Positions 25,642-35,793 of a stretch of 52,260 bases of DNA are shown one piece after another. The notes beneath the pieces are model-generated. The model had not been told where the DNA came from. It saw only the letters and a program-made list of their open reading frames with translations, and did not search any database. The stretch is from a bacterium. Its GTDB lineage: Bacteria; Actinomycetota; Acidimicrobiia; Spongiisociales; UBA5794. Position numbers and translations under genes: made by a program. Each line of letters opens with the position of its first letter. Positions within the stretch are counted from its first letter, which is position 1. The stretch covers positions 1 to 52,260 of the forward strand of contig JAAETI010000801.1 of NCBI GenBank assembly GCA_024228555.1, read 5' to 3'.

Positions 25642-26673
25642 ATGAAGCTTGCCGTCAATGTCGGCTATTGGGGCGGCGGCGCCGGCACCGACCTGACCTT
25701 CATCGAAGAAGCGGAACGTCTGGGCTACTCCTCGGTGTGGGTCGCTGAAGCGTGGGGGTCCGATGCTGTCACCGTGCTCTCATGGATCGCCGCCCGTACC
25801 TCGAAGATCAATGTCGGAGCAGCAATCCTGCAGATGCCGGCGCGGACCCCTGCGATGACCGCGATGACGGCCGTCACCCTCAACGAACTGAGCGGCGGCC
25901 GCTTCTTGCTCGGACTCGGCCTGTCTGGACCGCAAGTTGTCGAGGGATGGCACGGCGTAGCGTACGGTAAGCCGCTTGGCAAGACCCGCGAGTACGTCTC
26001 AATCGTTCGCAATGCGATCGCCCGCAAGGAACCACTGGTCCACGACGGAACCCACTATCAGATCCCATATACAGGCTCCGACGCAACCGGACTCGGCAAG
26101 CCTCTGAAGTTGATGACGCACCCTTCACAGCCGGTACCCATCTATCTGGCCGCGATTGGCCCCAAGAACGTCACGCTCACCGCCGAAATCGCCGACGGAT
26201 GGCTGCCCATCTTCTACTCGCCACACCGAGCCGATGAAATCTACGGACCGCCCCTGCAAGAGGGTTTCGCAAAATCGGGCGAGCGAGACAAGGCAGATCG
26301 GTTCGATACGGTGGCCTCAATACAGGCGATCCTCACCGACGACGTTGAGTCTGCTCGCAATCAGGTGAAGCCGATGCTGGCTCTATACATAGGCGGCATG
26401 GGCGCCAAGGGGAAGAATTTCTACAACAACCTTGCCTGCCGCTACGGCTACGAGGAAGCAGCCACCAAGATCCAAGATCTGTATCTGTCCGGCAAGAAGA
26501 TGGAGGCAATCCACTCCGTCCCCGATGCGTTGGTCGACGAGGTGAGCCTCATCGGCACGAAAGAGATGATCCGCGATCGACTCGACGCCTGGCAGGAATC
26601 CACCGTCAAGACTCTGGCACTGATGCCAACTGATCAGGCGACATTGCGTGCAGTGGCAGAGCTGGTTCTCTAG
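25642..26673 (+). CDS. LLM-class F420-dependent oxidoreductase
   Basis: The 343-residue protein is a luciferase-like TIM barrel: [67 protein letters not shown] and [22 protein letters not shown]. In actinobacteria this subgroup normally uses coenzyme F420 rather than FMN. The substrate is unknown. GAGAGGGA precedes the ATG. The stop is 6 bases from the convergent NYN gene. Confidence 0.85.
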   Translation: MKLAVNVGYWGGGAGTDLTFIEEAERLGYSSVWVAEAWGSDAVTVLSWIAARTSKINVGAAILQMPARTPAMTAMTAVTLNELSGGRFLLGLGLSGPQVVEGWHGVAYGKPLGKTREYVSIVRNAIARKEPLVHDGTHYQIPYTGSDATGLGKPLKLMTHPSQPVPIYLAAIGPKNVTLTAEIADGWLPIFYSPHRADEIYGPPLQEGFAKSGERDKADRFDTVASIQAILTDDVESARNQVKPMLALYIGGMGAKGKNFYNNLACRYGYEEAATKIQDLYLSGKKMEAIHSVPDALVDEVSLIGTKEMIRDRLDAWQESTVKTLALMPTDQATLRAVAELVL

Positions 26674-26679
26674 AGAAGG

Positions 26680-27897
26680 TCAGGAGCGCTCGAGCCAGGC
26701 CGCCAACGACTCGGACCAAAGCACGACGGCCCCGTTTGCTTCGGCGCCGTCGCGCACCGCACGATCACTGGAAATGACTACGACCCGCGATAGCTCGCTT
26801 GTCATCTCAACTATCTCTTCGTCCGCGATGCGGTCCTTGTCGGCGAAACGCACTTCAACCCCGCCGAGGGATGTTCTGGCGATTCGCTCTCCGGGAAGCG
26901 TTGAGTCATAGATAACGACGATCCGGTGTTTCCGCACAGATGCGGTACGCAGCCGCTTCAGCGCATCGACGAGACGTCGCCGTGCTCCCCCGGAGGTGAA
27001 GTCCTTGTCGTCAATGTGAAATTGGGCGTTGTAGCCATCGACAAGAACAACAACACCTTCGGGTAGGCCAACCAACCACCGGATCGCATCAGAGGAATCG
27101 GGTCTGACTCCCGACGCCATCGTGAGTTCACCGACTTCGACCGGCGCTACGACGGGCACCACCCCAGCATCGCGGCCCAGAGCCGCTGCCTGCAGATCCA
27201 AGAGTCGTGCCAGCTTCACAGGATCGCGGGGAACAAAGCTCGATTCCCCCTGCGGGCCATGCTCCTCGAACCTCTCGCGGCGTGCCTTGAGTAGTCGCGA
27301 TCGCAACACATCAAAAGCGTCCTGGAGCTGCCGATGCTCGGAATCGAGTTCAGCTAGCTGACTCTGCGTCTCGGCGAGCTCGTTCCTCACATCGGTCACG
27401 TCGGCTACCGAAGCCGCAAATCGATCTTCCACCTTCTTGCGCGCCGACTCAGCAGCCCTCTTGGATTGACGCTCCGCCTCGGCCAGCGCTCTCTTGCAGT
27501 CGGCAGCCTTCTTGATGGCGACGTCGCGCTTGGCCTCGACCTCGAGAAGTTGACTTTCCAGCTTGCCGAACCGCCGCTCCTCTTCACCAGCGCCCTTCGC
27601 CACAACCACCTCGCCGAGTTCGATCCACCAACCATCGGCTCGATTGAGGAACAGATCGGATGGACTGCCGGGCTCACCATCAAACTCCTCAACAACCTTG
27701 TCGCGGAACCATTCGTTCTTGTCGATCTCCCCAAGCAACCTGCTCGCCAACGGCGGCGGCAGCCTGCCCCCCTGGGAAGAGGCGACCCTCACCAAGGCAG
27801 ATGGCACTTCTTTGATGTCGAGGTCGCGCAATGCACTTCGCCCCGCACCAATCGCATCGCTCAACACTGTTAGCCAGATCCCACCGAAACCGCTCAT
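26680..27897 (-). CDS. NYN-domain ribonuclease with central coiled coil
   Basis: The 405-residue protein has three parts. An N-terminal helical region of about 90 residues (LPPPLASRLLGEIDKNEWFRD) is followed by a coiled coil at about 105-220, rich in Glu, Arg, Ala and Lys. A C-terminal NYN/PIN-like nuclease domain of the YacP type (VVVLVDGYNAQFH, RKHRIVVIYDSTLPG, VRFADKDRIADEEIV, VVISSDRAVRDGA) carries the conserved acidic residues. YacP (Rae1) of Bacillus cleaves mRNA at the ribosome; here a long coiled coil is added, so RNA decay or ribosome binding is only inferred. The start is uncertain (ATG 27897 or upstream). Confidence 0.75.
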   Translation of the reverse strand: MSGFGGIWLTVLSDAIGAGRSALRDLDIKEVPSALVRVASSQGGRLPPPLASRLLGEIDKNEWFRDKVVEEFDGEPGSPSDLFLNRADGWWIELGEVVVAKGAGEEERRFGKLESQLLEVEAKRDVAIKKAADCKRALAEAERQSKRAAESARKKVEDRFAASVADVTDVRNELAETQSQLAELDSEHRQLQDAFDVLRSRLLKARRERFEEHGPQGESSFVPRDPVKLARLLDLQAAALGRDAGVVPVVAPVEVGELTMASGVRPDSSDAIRWLVGLPEGVVVLVDGYNAQFHIDDKDFTSGGARRRLVDALKRLRTASVRKHRIVVIYDSTLPGERIARTSLGGVEVRFADKDRIADEEIVEMTSELSRVVVISSDRAVRDGAEANGAVVLWSESLAAWLERS

Positions 27898-27955
27898 GCC
27901 CCCATCATGGCGCGTCGATACGCAACACACGGCGATTGTTCAGCCGGCTATGGAC

Positions 27956-27983
27956 TTGACACCACCTGCCGGACTGTCATACT
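27956..27983 (+). promoter_or_regulatory. Promoter of the ilvBNC-leuAB operon
   Basis: TTGACA (27956-27961) and CATACT (27978-27983) are separated by 16 bases, a good vegetative promoter. Transcription would begin about 15 bases before the leader peptide ATG. Confidence 0.65.
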
Positions 27984-28004
27984 CGCCCCCCACAGAAGGA
28001 TCTC

Positions 28005-28046
28005 ATGACCGCAACCAACCACACCACCCTCGTACTTATTGACTAG
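28005..28046 (+). CDS. ilv leader peptide (attenuation)
   Basis: A 13-codon frame encodes [13 protein letters not shown]. It has AGAAGGA at good spacing before the ATG and four successive branched-chain codons, CTC-GTA-CTT-ATT (Leu-Val-Leu-Ile), just before the stop. Three Thr codons are also present; threonine is the isoleucine precursor. With a terminator 34 bases downstream and ilvB next, this is the layout of ribosome-mediated attenuation: stalling at Leu/Val/Ile codons when the charged tRNAs are scarce would prevent termination. It is not annotated by length-filtered gene finders. Confidence 0.75.
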   Translation: MTATNHTTLVLID

Positions 28047-28080
28047 GCGCAGACGTCGCCAGACGTCAACATGCGCCGAC

Positions 28081-28104
28081 AACCCTCCAGCCGGAGGGTT
28101 TTTT
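28081..28104 (+). terminator. Intrinsic terminator (ilv attenuator)
   Basis: AACCCTCC-AGCC-GGAGGGTT is a perfect 8-bp stem with a 4-base loop, running into six T residues (28099-28104). It lies between the leader peptide and ilvB. Upstream, GGCGCA (28046-28051) and TGCGCC (28072-28077) can form a competing stem with two GACGTC copies between them. A classical antiterminator pairing with the terminator's left arm is not obvious. Confidence 0.8.
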
Positions 28105-28141
28105 CATATCCCGACCAAGACAGGCAGCCCAGGAGACCGAG

Positions 28142-29860
28142 ATGAGCGAAACGCTTACCGGAGCACAAGCACTGATAAAGGCCCTCGAGCACGAGGGGGT
28201 AGACGTGATCTTTGGTATGCCGGGCGGTGCAATCCTCCCCGCATACGATCCCCTCTATGACAGCCCCATCCGTCACGTCTTGGTACGCCACGAGCAAGGC
28301 TCCGGCCACATGGCGTCGGGCTACGCCCACGCCACGGGACGAGTGGGTGTCTGTCTGGCCACCTCAGGCCCCGCCGCCACCAACCTGATCACTCCGCTGC
28401 TCGACGCCTACATGGACTCGATCCCGGTCGTTGCCATCACCGGACAGGTGGCCCAGACCTCAATCGGTATGGATGCATTTCAAGAGGCCCACACGTGGGG
28501 CATCTCAATGCCGGTGACCAAACACAACTATCTGATCACCAACGTTGACGAAATTCCCGATGTCATTCGCGAGGCTTTCCATCTTGCCGCCACCGGTCGT
28601 CCCGGTCCGGTGCTCGTCGACGTCCCCAAGGACATACTCAACGACACGTTGGTCTGGCATAAGCCGGGCGAGATGAACCTGCCCGGCTACAAACCGAGCG
28701 TGAAAGGCCATCCCAAGCAGGTGCAGTCGGCTATCGACATGATCCACTCCGCACAGCGTCCGGTTCTCTATGCGGGCGGCGGCATCATCAGAGCGAACGC
28801 CTCTGATCGGCTCCGGCGGTTTGCGGAGCTGAGCAACCTGCCGACAGTGACAACTCTCATGGCCCGCGGCGCAATCCCCGATTCGCACGAATTGGCGCTG
28901 GGAATGCCCGGCATGCACGGCAACTACACCGCGATAACGGCGATGCAGAAGGCCGACCTCCTCATTGCCATCGGGGCCCGATTCGATGATCGGGTCACCG
29001 GTAACGTTGCAGCGTTCGCCCCCGAGGCAAAGGTCGTCCATGTCGATGTTGACCCTGCAGAGATCGGAAAGGTCCGCAATGCCGATGTTCCGATCGTCGG
29101 CGATGCCGATGCGGTCCTCGAGCAGTTGACGTTTGCGATGGAGCATTTCCTCGGGTCAGACCCGGCCCCGGCTCGCACCGAGTGGATGGAAACCCTCGCC
29201 GGTTGGCAAAGGGACTTCCCGCTCGCCTACGAGCAGGACCCCGAGGGACCGATCCAGCAGCAATACGTCATCCAGGAGATGCATCGGATCACCGGCGGTG
29301 ACGCCGTTGTTGTGGCCGGCGTTGGACAGCATCAGATGTGGGCGTCACAGTTCTGGGGCTTTGAGAAGCCACGCACATGGATCAACTCAGGCGGCTTGGG
29401 AACTATGGGATACGCCATCCCAGCTGCGATCGGGGCCAAGGCCGGTGCGCCCGATGAGCTGGTAATCGCCTTCGATGGTGACGGCTGCTTCCAGATGACG
29501 ATGCAAGAACTCGTCACAGCCAGCGTCGAGAAGATCCCGGTCAAGATCATGGTTCTCAATAACTCTTGGCTCGGGATGGTCAAACAATGGCAGAAGCTGT
29601 TCTACAACAAGAGATACAGCGCAACGGACCTCACAAGTCATACCCCGGATTTCGTGGGGCTTGCCGAAGCGATGGGTTGCGCCGGTATCCGCGCCGAAAG
29701 GCCTGAGGAAGTGGGGCCGGCAATCGAAAAAGCCCTGGCCATCAACGACCGCCCCGTTGTCGTTGAGTTCAAGTGCGATCCGGACGCCATGGTGTTCCCG
29801 ATGGTTCCTGCAGGTGGTTCGAATGACGACGTTGTCCTGAGCGCGGAGGATTTGGCATGA
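28142..29860 (+). CDS. ilvB: Acetolactate synthase large subunit
   Basis: The ThDP- and FAD-dependent enzyme makes acetolactate or acetohydroxybutyrate, the first common step of valine, leucine and isoleucine synthesis. The 572-residue protein has Glu51 ([14 protein letters not shown]) for ThDP activation, FAD-region [12 protein letters not shown] and the Mg-ThDP motif GDGCFQM...[12 protein letters not shown]. Length and motifs are normal. It is the first structural gene after the attenuator. Its 3' end overlaps ilvN (ATGA), coupling the two subunits. Confidence 0.97.
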   Translation: MSETLTGAQALIKALEHEGVDVIFGMPGGAILPAYDPLYDSPIRHVLVRHEQGSGHMASGYAHATGRVGVCLATSGPAATNLITPLLDAYMDSIPVVAITGQVAQTSIGMDAFQEAHTWGISMPVTKHNYLITNVDEIPDVIREAFHLAATGRPGPVLVDVPKDILNDTLVWHKPGEMNLPGYKPSVKGHPKQVQSAIDMIHSAQRPVLYAGGGIIRANASDRLRRFAELSNLPTVTTLMARGAIPDSHELALGMPGMHGNYTAITAMQKADLLIAIGARFDDRVTGNVAAFAPEAKVVHVDVDPAEIGKVRNADVPIVGDADAVLEQLTFAMEHFLGSDPAPARTEWMETLAGWQRDFPLAYEQDPEGPIQQQYVIQEMHRITGGDAVVVAGVGQHQMWASQFWGFEKPRTWINSGGLGTMGYAIPAAIGAKAGAPDELVIAFDGDGCFQMTMQELVTASVEKIPVKIMVLNNSWLGMVKQWQKLFYNKRYSATDLTSHTPDFVGLAEAMGCAGIRAERPEEVGPAIEKALAINDRPVVVEFKCDPDAMVFPMVPAGGSNDDVVLSAEDLA

Positions 29861-30387
29861 GTAGACCAAACAACATCAGCCAGCACGTCATCACGGTCAC
29901 GGTCGAAGACAAGCCAGGAGTCCTGGCAAGAGTCTCTTCGATGTTTGCGAGGAGAGGATTCAATATCCACTCACTGGCGGTCGGTCCCACGGTCGACCCG
30001 AGTCTGTCTCGGATCACCCTTGTCGCTGACGGTCCGGAGATGGAACAGATCATCAAACAGCTCTACAAGCTCGTGAACACAGTGAAGGTGACCGAGCATC
30101 CCGCAGGCGCCTCCATCGAGCGCGAGATCATGCTGGTGCGGGTCAACGCGGACTCGAAACGCCGCGGGGAGATCCTCGACGCTGCGGGCATCTTCGATGC
30201 CAGGGCAGTTGATGTGGGCAAGATGACAATCACCTTCGAACTGGCCGGTGAGCCGGGGCGTCTTGCCGACTTCCTAGAGCTAATGCGCCCATACGGGATC
30301 GTCGACCTGGTTAAATCCGGTCGCATCGCCCTAGCCAGAGATCCCAAGACCAAGAACGGACGCCAGCCCGAGCTGCGCTCCGCATGA
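29857..30387 (+). CDS. ilvN: Acetolactate synthase small subunit
   Basis: The 176-residue regulatory subunit starts with an ACT domain ([36 protein letters not shown]), which binds valine for feedback inhibition, and has the usual C-terminal activating domain ([36 protein letters not shown]). It overlaps ilvB by 4 bases and lies 28 bases before ilvC. Confidence 0.96.
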   Translation: MSRPNNISQHVITVTVEDKPGVLARVSSMFARRGFNIHSLAVGPTVDPSLSRITLVADGPEMEQIIKQLYKLVNTVKVTEHPAGASIEREIMLVRVNADSKRRGEILDAAGIFDARAVDVGKMTITFELAGEPGRLADFLELMRPYGIVDLVKSGRIALARDPKTKNGRQPELRSA

Positions 30388-30415
30388 CCAAACGATACCG
30401 AGAGGACCGAATCAG

Positions 30416-31432
<1,017 letters not shown>

Positions 31433-31480
31433 ATGGCCAGAACGCACCTCTCTTGCGGAGCTCATCTGGAGCTTAGGTAG
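31433..31480 (+). CDS. Possible leuA leader peptide
   Basis: A 15-codon frame (MARTHLSCGAHLELR) starts immediately after the ilvC stop (TAGATG) and includes three Leu codons (CTC, CTG, CTT). Downstream, ACCGC-atc-GCGGT (within 31480-31500) can form a small hairpin, but no T-run follows. It lies in a 119-base gap before leuA, the largest gap inside the operon after the leader. It could set leuA expression separately, or be chance. Confidence 0.3.
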   Translation: MARTHLSCGAHLELR

Positions 31481-31551
31481 CCGGACGACCGCATCGCGGT
31501 TGACCCGGCCCCTCCCCCAAGCTGCACATCCGCACCAAGGAGCCCCCAACC

Positions 31552-33102
31552 ATGGCATCAGCCCTGACCGACAAACTGATAATTCTCGACACCACCCTGC
31601 GCGACGGCGAGCAGGCACCCGGAATCGCACTGTCCCCCGACGACAAGGTGGCAATCGCCCATCAACTGGCTCGTCTCCAGGTAGATGTAATCGAGGCCGG
31701 TTTCGCCGCGTCATCCCCAGGCGACCATGAGGCAGTCTCTCGCATTGCCAACGAGGTCAAAGGACCGGTCATTGCCAGCCTTGCCCGCACCCACCCCGAC
31801 GACATCGATGCCGCAGCCGATGCGGTGAAGGGTGCTGCCCGGCAGCGCATCCACGTGTTCATCTCGACCTCGCAGATTCACCGCGAACAGATGCTGCGGA
31901 TGTCCGAAGAAGACGTACTCAAAGCGATCACCGAATCGGTGACGAGAGCAAAGCGATACTGCGACGATGTCGAGTTCTCTCCTCAGGACGCCACTCGTAC
32001 ACACCCCGACTTTGTTGTCGAGAGCTGCCGCAGAGCTGTTGCAGCAGGAGCTACGACCATCAACATCCCCGACACAGTCGGCTATGCCGTCCCCTCGGAC
32101 TTCGTTGCATTGATGGAACGGGTCTACAGCGACGTGCGAGGGGGCAACAACGACGTGGTTGTTTCGACCCATTGCCACAATGACCTCGGTCTCGCCGTTG
32201 CCAACTCGCTGTCGGCGATCCATGCCGGCGCCCGCCAGATAGAGGGAGCCATCAACGGTCTCGGAGAGAGGGCAGGCAACACGTCCACAGAAGAGATCAT
32301 CATGGCGGTCAAGACCCGCGAGGACTATTTCGGCGTCAAAATCGGTGCCGACACGACCCAGCTGTTCGAGACATCGCGATTGGTCGCACAACTCACCGGT
32401 TACCCGATCCAATACAACAAAGCGATCGTCGGCAGGAATGCGTTCGCCCACGAATCGGGGATCCACCAGCACGGAGTACTGCGGGACCGGGAGACCTACG
32501 AGATCATGGATCCGGCGTCGATCGGTCACGCCTCAGCCATTGTCCTTGGCAAGCATTCGGGGCGGGCTGCCTTTGCCGATGCTCTAGCCAACATGGACAT
32601 CGCTTTGGAGGACGACGACTTCAAGGCAGCGTTCGATCGCTTCAAAGAACTCGCCGACCGCAAAGGCGAGATCTCTGAGGAAGGCGTCCGCGCCATCGTC
32701 AGCGAAAAGACCAGTGTCGCTCCCGACACCGTTGAACTGGTCGGCATCCACTTCTCCGGCGGTACCCAGGAAGTACCTCTCGCTACCGTCAGTGTCCGCC
32801 GCAACGGCGACACCATCGAAGTGAACTCTGAAGGGGACGGCATGGTAAACGCTGCCTTCGGAGCCCTGCGTGACGTTTTCGAGATAGAGGCAATACTGCT
32901 CGACTACAGAGTCAGCCCTCTCACCTCGGGGGCCGACGCTTTGGCCGAGGTCAACGTGATCATTCAGGTTGCGTCGGAGACGTACTCCGGGCGCGGTGTT
33001 TCAACAGACGTTGTCGAAGGCTCGGCGCGTGCATTCACCGCCGCACTCAACAAGGCTGCGTTTGAGGCAGCCGCCATAGGTAGACAAGAAGGATCTGACT
33101 GA
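31552..33102 (+). CDS. leuA: 2-isopropylmalate synthase
   Basis: LeuA condenses acetyl-CoA with 2-oxoisovalerate, committing carbon to leucine. The 516-residue protein has the TIM-barrel start LDTTLRDGEQAPGIAL, the metal site STHCHNDLGLAVANSL, NGLGERAGNTSTEEI, ESGIHQHGVL and a C-terminal regulatory domain (about 390-510) for leucine inhibition. The length fits the E. coli-like type, not the longer type usual in mycobacteria and Streptomyces. Citramalate synthase is an alternative, but operon context favours LeuA. Confidence 0.93.
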   Translation: MASALTDKLIILDTTLRDGEQAPGIALSPDDKVAIAHQLARLQVDVIEAGFAASSPGDHEAVSRIANEVKGPVIASLARTHPDDIDAAADAVKGAARQRIHVFISTSQIHREQMLRMSEEDVLKAITESVTRAKRYCDDVEFSPQDATRTHPDFVVESCRRAVAAGATTINIPDTVGYAVPSDFVALMERVYSDVRGGNNDVVVSTHCHNDLGLAVANSLSAIHAGARQIEGAINGLGERAGNTSTEEIIMAVKTREDYFGVKIGADTTQLFETSRLVAQLTGYPIQYNKAIVGRNAFAHESGIHQHGVLRDRETYEIMDPASIGHASAIVLGKHSGRAAFADALANMDIALEDDDFKAAFDRFKELADRKGEISEEGVRAIVSEKTSVAPDTVELVGIHFSGGTQEVPLATVSVRRNGDTIEVNSEGDGMVNAAFGALRDVFEIEAILLDYRVSPLTSGADALAEVNVIIQVASETYSGRGVSTDVVEGSARAFTAALNKAAFEAAAIGRQEGSD

Positions 33103-34176
33103 GTGGAAGCTTCATTTGTACTCCTGCCCGGCGACGGGATCGGCCCCGAGGTAACCGCGGCCGCACATGCAGTGTTGCAGACAACCGGAAGCCGTTTTGG
33201 GCACCGATTCGAGTTCGAATCTCGCCCGATGGGTGGCATCGCCATCGATGAGTTCGGAGATCCGCTGCCCACTTCCACCCTCGATGCCTGTCGCCGCGCT
33301 GATGCAGTGATCCTCGGCGCCGTCGGCGGACCGAAGTGGGATGATCCCAACGCCAAGACACGACCCGAGGCCGGTCTGCTGAGTCTGCGCAAAGAACTGG
33401 GGCTCTTCGCCAACCTACGCCCAATAACCGCACACGCCGAACTGATTGACGCCTCGCCCCTACGACGCGAGCTCATCCAGGGGGTCGATATCCTCTTCTT
33501 CCGCGAGCTGACCGGCGGTATCTACTTTGGTCGCTCTGCACTCAGCGAGGACGGGCAGCATGCGGAAAGCGTCATGGAGTACACCGTCCCGGAGGTCGAA
33601 CGCATTGTCCGGATGGCGGCATCCTCCGCTCGAACCCGACGCGGCAAGCTGACCTCGGTCGACAAGGCGAACGTTCTCGAGGTCTCCCGCCTCTGGCGGC
33701 GGGTGGCCGCGCGCGTGATGGCAGAGGAATTCCCCGACGTCGATTACGAAGTTGTGCTGGTCGACGCCATGGCCATGCACCTCATTGCCCGCCCTAAGGA
33801 CTTTGATGTCGTTGTGACAGGCAATCTGTTTGGCGACATCCTCACTGATGAAGGTTCGATGCTGCCGGGGTCGCTTGGCATGCTGCCGTCGGCGTCGCTC
33901 GGAGACAGCCAACCGGGTCTGTACGAACCGATTCATGGTTCGGCCCCTGACATTGCAGGCAAAGATACGGCCAACCCTCTCGCAACCATTCTGGCCGCGG
34001 CGATGGCGCTACGGCACTCGATGGAGCTGGAAACTGAGGCGGCCGCAATCGAGGATGCGGTGGCAGCAGTGTTGGCGTCTGGTCTACGGACCAAGGACAT
34101 CGCCGCCGGCAAGCCCGCCGTTGGAACCGTTGCGATGGGAGAAGCGGTCGTCGCCGCACTCGCTGCGGCGTCGTAA
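33103..34176 (+). CDS. leuB: 3-isopropylmalate dehydrogenase
   Basis: LeuB oxidatively decarboxylates 3-isopropylmalate. The 357-residue protein shows [26 protein letters not shown], the substrate loop [65 protein letters not shown] and the NAD-binding [20 protein letters not shown]. The GTG start abuts the leuA stop (TGA-GTG). Isopropylmalate isomerase genes leuC and leuD are not in the window. Confidence 0.96.
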   Translation: MEASFVLLPGDGIGPEVTAAAHAVLQTTGSRFGHRFEFESRPMGGIAIDEFGDPLPTSTLDACRRADAVILGAVGGPKWDDPNAKTRPEAGLLSLRKELGLFANLRPITAHAELIDASPLRRELIQGVDILFFRELTGGIYFGRSALSEDGQHAESVMEYTVPEVERIVRMAASSARTRRGKLTSVDKANVLEVSRLWRRVAARVMAEEFPDVDYEVVLVDAMAMHLIARPKDFDVVVTGNLFGDILTDEGSMLPGSLGMLPSASLGDSQPGLYEPIHGSAPDIAGKDTANPLATILAAAMALRHSMELETEAAAIEDAVAAVLASGLRTKDIAAGKPAVGTVAMGEAVVAALAAAS

Positions 34177-34190
34177 ACGGCCCAAGCACG

Positions 34191-34196
34191 TATCCT
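34191..34196 (+). promoter_or_regulatory. Putative -10 element for leaderless mRNA
   Basis: TATCCT ends 6 bases before ATG 34203 with no Shine-Dalgarno between, just after leuB. Confidence 0.5.
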
Positions 34197-34202
34197 GAAC
34201 GG

Positions 34203-35705
34203 ATGCTTCGCAGATCAGTCCCTGTGGTGGCCATCGCCATCGTGCTCACCGCCTGCAATCCTTCGGGTTTTGGACCGGCCACGTTCGATTCGATCGCCGT
34301 CGACACCACCTTGGCCCCAACGACAACAAGCCCACCTGCATCGACCACCACGACCGCTGCTCCCCCGCCCCCATCCGACGTAGCCGATCTCCTCGGACTC
34401 GGCGACAGCCTCTACCCGGAACTGGGCAATAGCGGCTACGAAGTCAACCACTACAGCGTTGACCTCACATTTGATCCCGAACCGAAGACGATCACCGCCC
34501 GGGTTGAGATCGAAGCCACCGCCACCCAACCGCTTGCTGCCTTCAGCCTTGACTTCATCGGCTTCGACATCGCAGACATCACCATCGATGGCGATCCCGT
34601 TTCCTTCACCCGACAAGACGGCGAGCTGATCATCGAGCCAAACGCCACGATCACCGCGGACCAGCAGTTCGTGACCGCAGTCAGCTACACAGGGACCCCC
34701 GCCCCGATCGTCTCACAGGCAATACCCATCGAGATGGGGTGGCGTACCGATCCCACCGGAATCAACTATGTCGTCAGCGAACCTGACGCCGGACGGTCCT
34801 GGCTCCCGGTCAACGACCATCCGAGCGACAAAGCAACCTATTCATTCCGGATCACGGTTCCAGACCCGCTCGTTGCTGCCGCCAACGGCGTGCTGGTAGA
34901 GCGACTAACGGACCTCGGCTGGGCGACATGGGTGTGGGAGTCGGCACAGCCTATGGCCTCGTACCTTGCCACCGTGGTTATCGGCGACCTGGAGATCACC
35001 GAGGACGAGGCATCGACAGCAACGTCCGGCGTTGCGGTTCGCAACGTATTGCCCGACGGTATCAGCAGCAATTCGCTTGCCGTGCTCGACAAGCAGGGCG
35101 AGATGCTCGAGTTCTTTGCGGATGTCTTTGGGCCCTATCCGTTCGATGCCTACGGGATAGCGGTCGTCGATGGTTTCGAGAGTGCGTTGGAGAACCAGAC
35201 GCTTTCGATATTCGGCACTTACATGGTCGAATCCCCGCGGCTCTTTGAGACAGTCCTGGTTCACGAGTTGGCTCACCAATGGTTTGGTAACAGCATCACA
35301 CCGACTGATTGGGGTGACATCTGGCTCAATGAAGGATTCGCCACGTATGCGGAGTGGCTCTGGATCGAGCACACCGAAGGCCCCGCCGCCATGGCTGCCA
35401 CCGTAGGCGGCAACTACCGTCAGATGGGTCTGGCATCAGACCTCGATCCGCCAGGCAACCCGCCTGCAGACGATCTCTTCAACGCCAGCGTCTACGTCCG
35501 CGGTGGGCTTGTACTCCACGCCCTCCGCTCCGAGGTTGGGGATGACGCCTTCTTCGAAATCCTCCTGACCTATGCGGCCGAGTATCGCAACGGCGGGGTC
35601 CGCACTGCTGATTTCATCGAGCTGAGCGAGTCTGTCTCGGGCCAGGATCTCACCGATCTGTTCGATTCATGGTTGTACGGCGACGAACTACCAACGCTCC
35701 CCTAG
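34203..35705 (+). CDS. M1-family aminopeptidase lipoprotein
   Basis: The 500-residue protein has a lipoprotein signal (VVAIAIVLTAC), a Thr/Pro linker and an M1 (gluzincin) metallopeptidase body. The zinc site is His354-Glu355-x-x-His358 in VHELAHQWFGN with Glu377 in NEGFATYAE, the correct 18-residue spacing. The exopeptidase motif GAMEN reads SALEN, still with the key Glu. The large C-terminal domain of PepN-type enzymes is missing, so it ends soon after the catalytic domain, like many secreted actinobacterial M1 peptidases. It probably trims peptides at the cell surface. Confidence 0.88.
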   Translation: MLRRSVPVVAIAIVLTACNPSGFGPATFDSIAVDTTLAPTTTSPPASTTTTAAPPPPSDVADLLGLGDSLYPELGNSGYEVNHYSVDLTFDPEPKTITARVEIEATATQPLAAFSLDFIGFDIADITIDGDPVSFTRQDGELIIEPNATITADQQFVTAVSYTGTPAPIVSQAIPIEMGWRTDPTGINYVVSEPDAGRSWLPVNDHPSDKATYSFRITVPDPLVAAANGVLVERLTDLGWATWVWESAQPMASYLATVVIGDLEITEDEASTATSGVAVRNVLPDGISSNSLAVLDKQGEMLEFFADVFGPYPFDAYGIAVVDGFESALENQTLSIFGTYMVESPRLFETVLVHELAHQWFGNSITPTDWGDIWLNEGFATYAEWLWIEHTEGPAAMAATVGGNYRQMGLASDLDPPGNPPADDLFNASVYVRGGLVLHALRSEVGDDAFFEILLTYAAEYRNGGVRTADFIELSESVSGQDLTDLFDSWLYGDELPTLP

Positions 35706-35793
35706 CCAATATTTGCCATACTCATCGAAAAAACTGAATCCGCGAGTCTCTTCTCGCAGTACTCTGTGAGCCTCCATCCTGGAAGAAGGACCT

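Noticed and set aside
33208-33225. TTCGA-containing stretch resembling a tRNA T-arm
   Set aside because: It lies within leuB coding sequence and no cloverleaf can be formed around it.
35742-35757. GCGAG/CTCGC hairpin upstream of the DapA-like gene as a terminator
   Set aside because: The stem is only 5 bp and has no T-run, so it is not listed as a separate feature.
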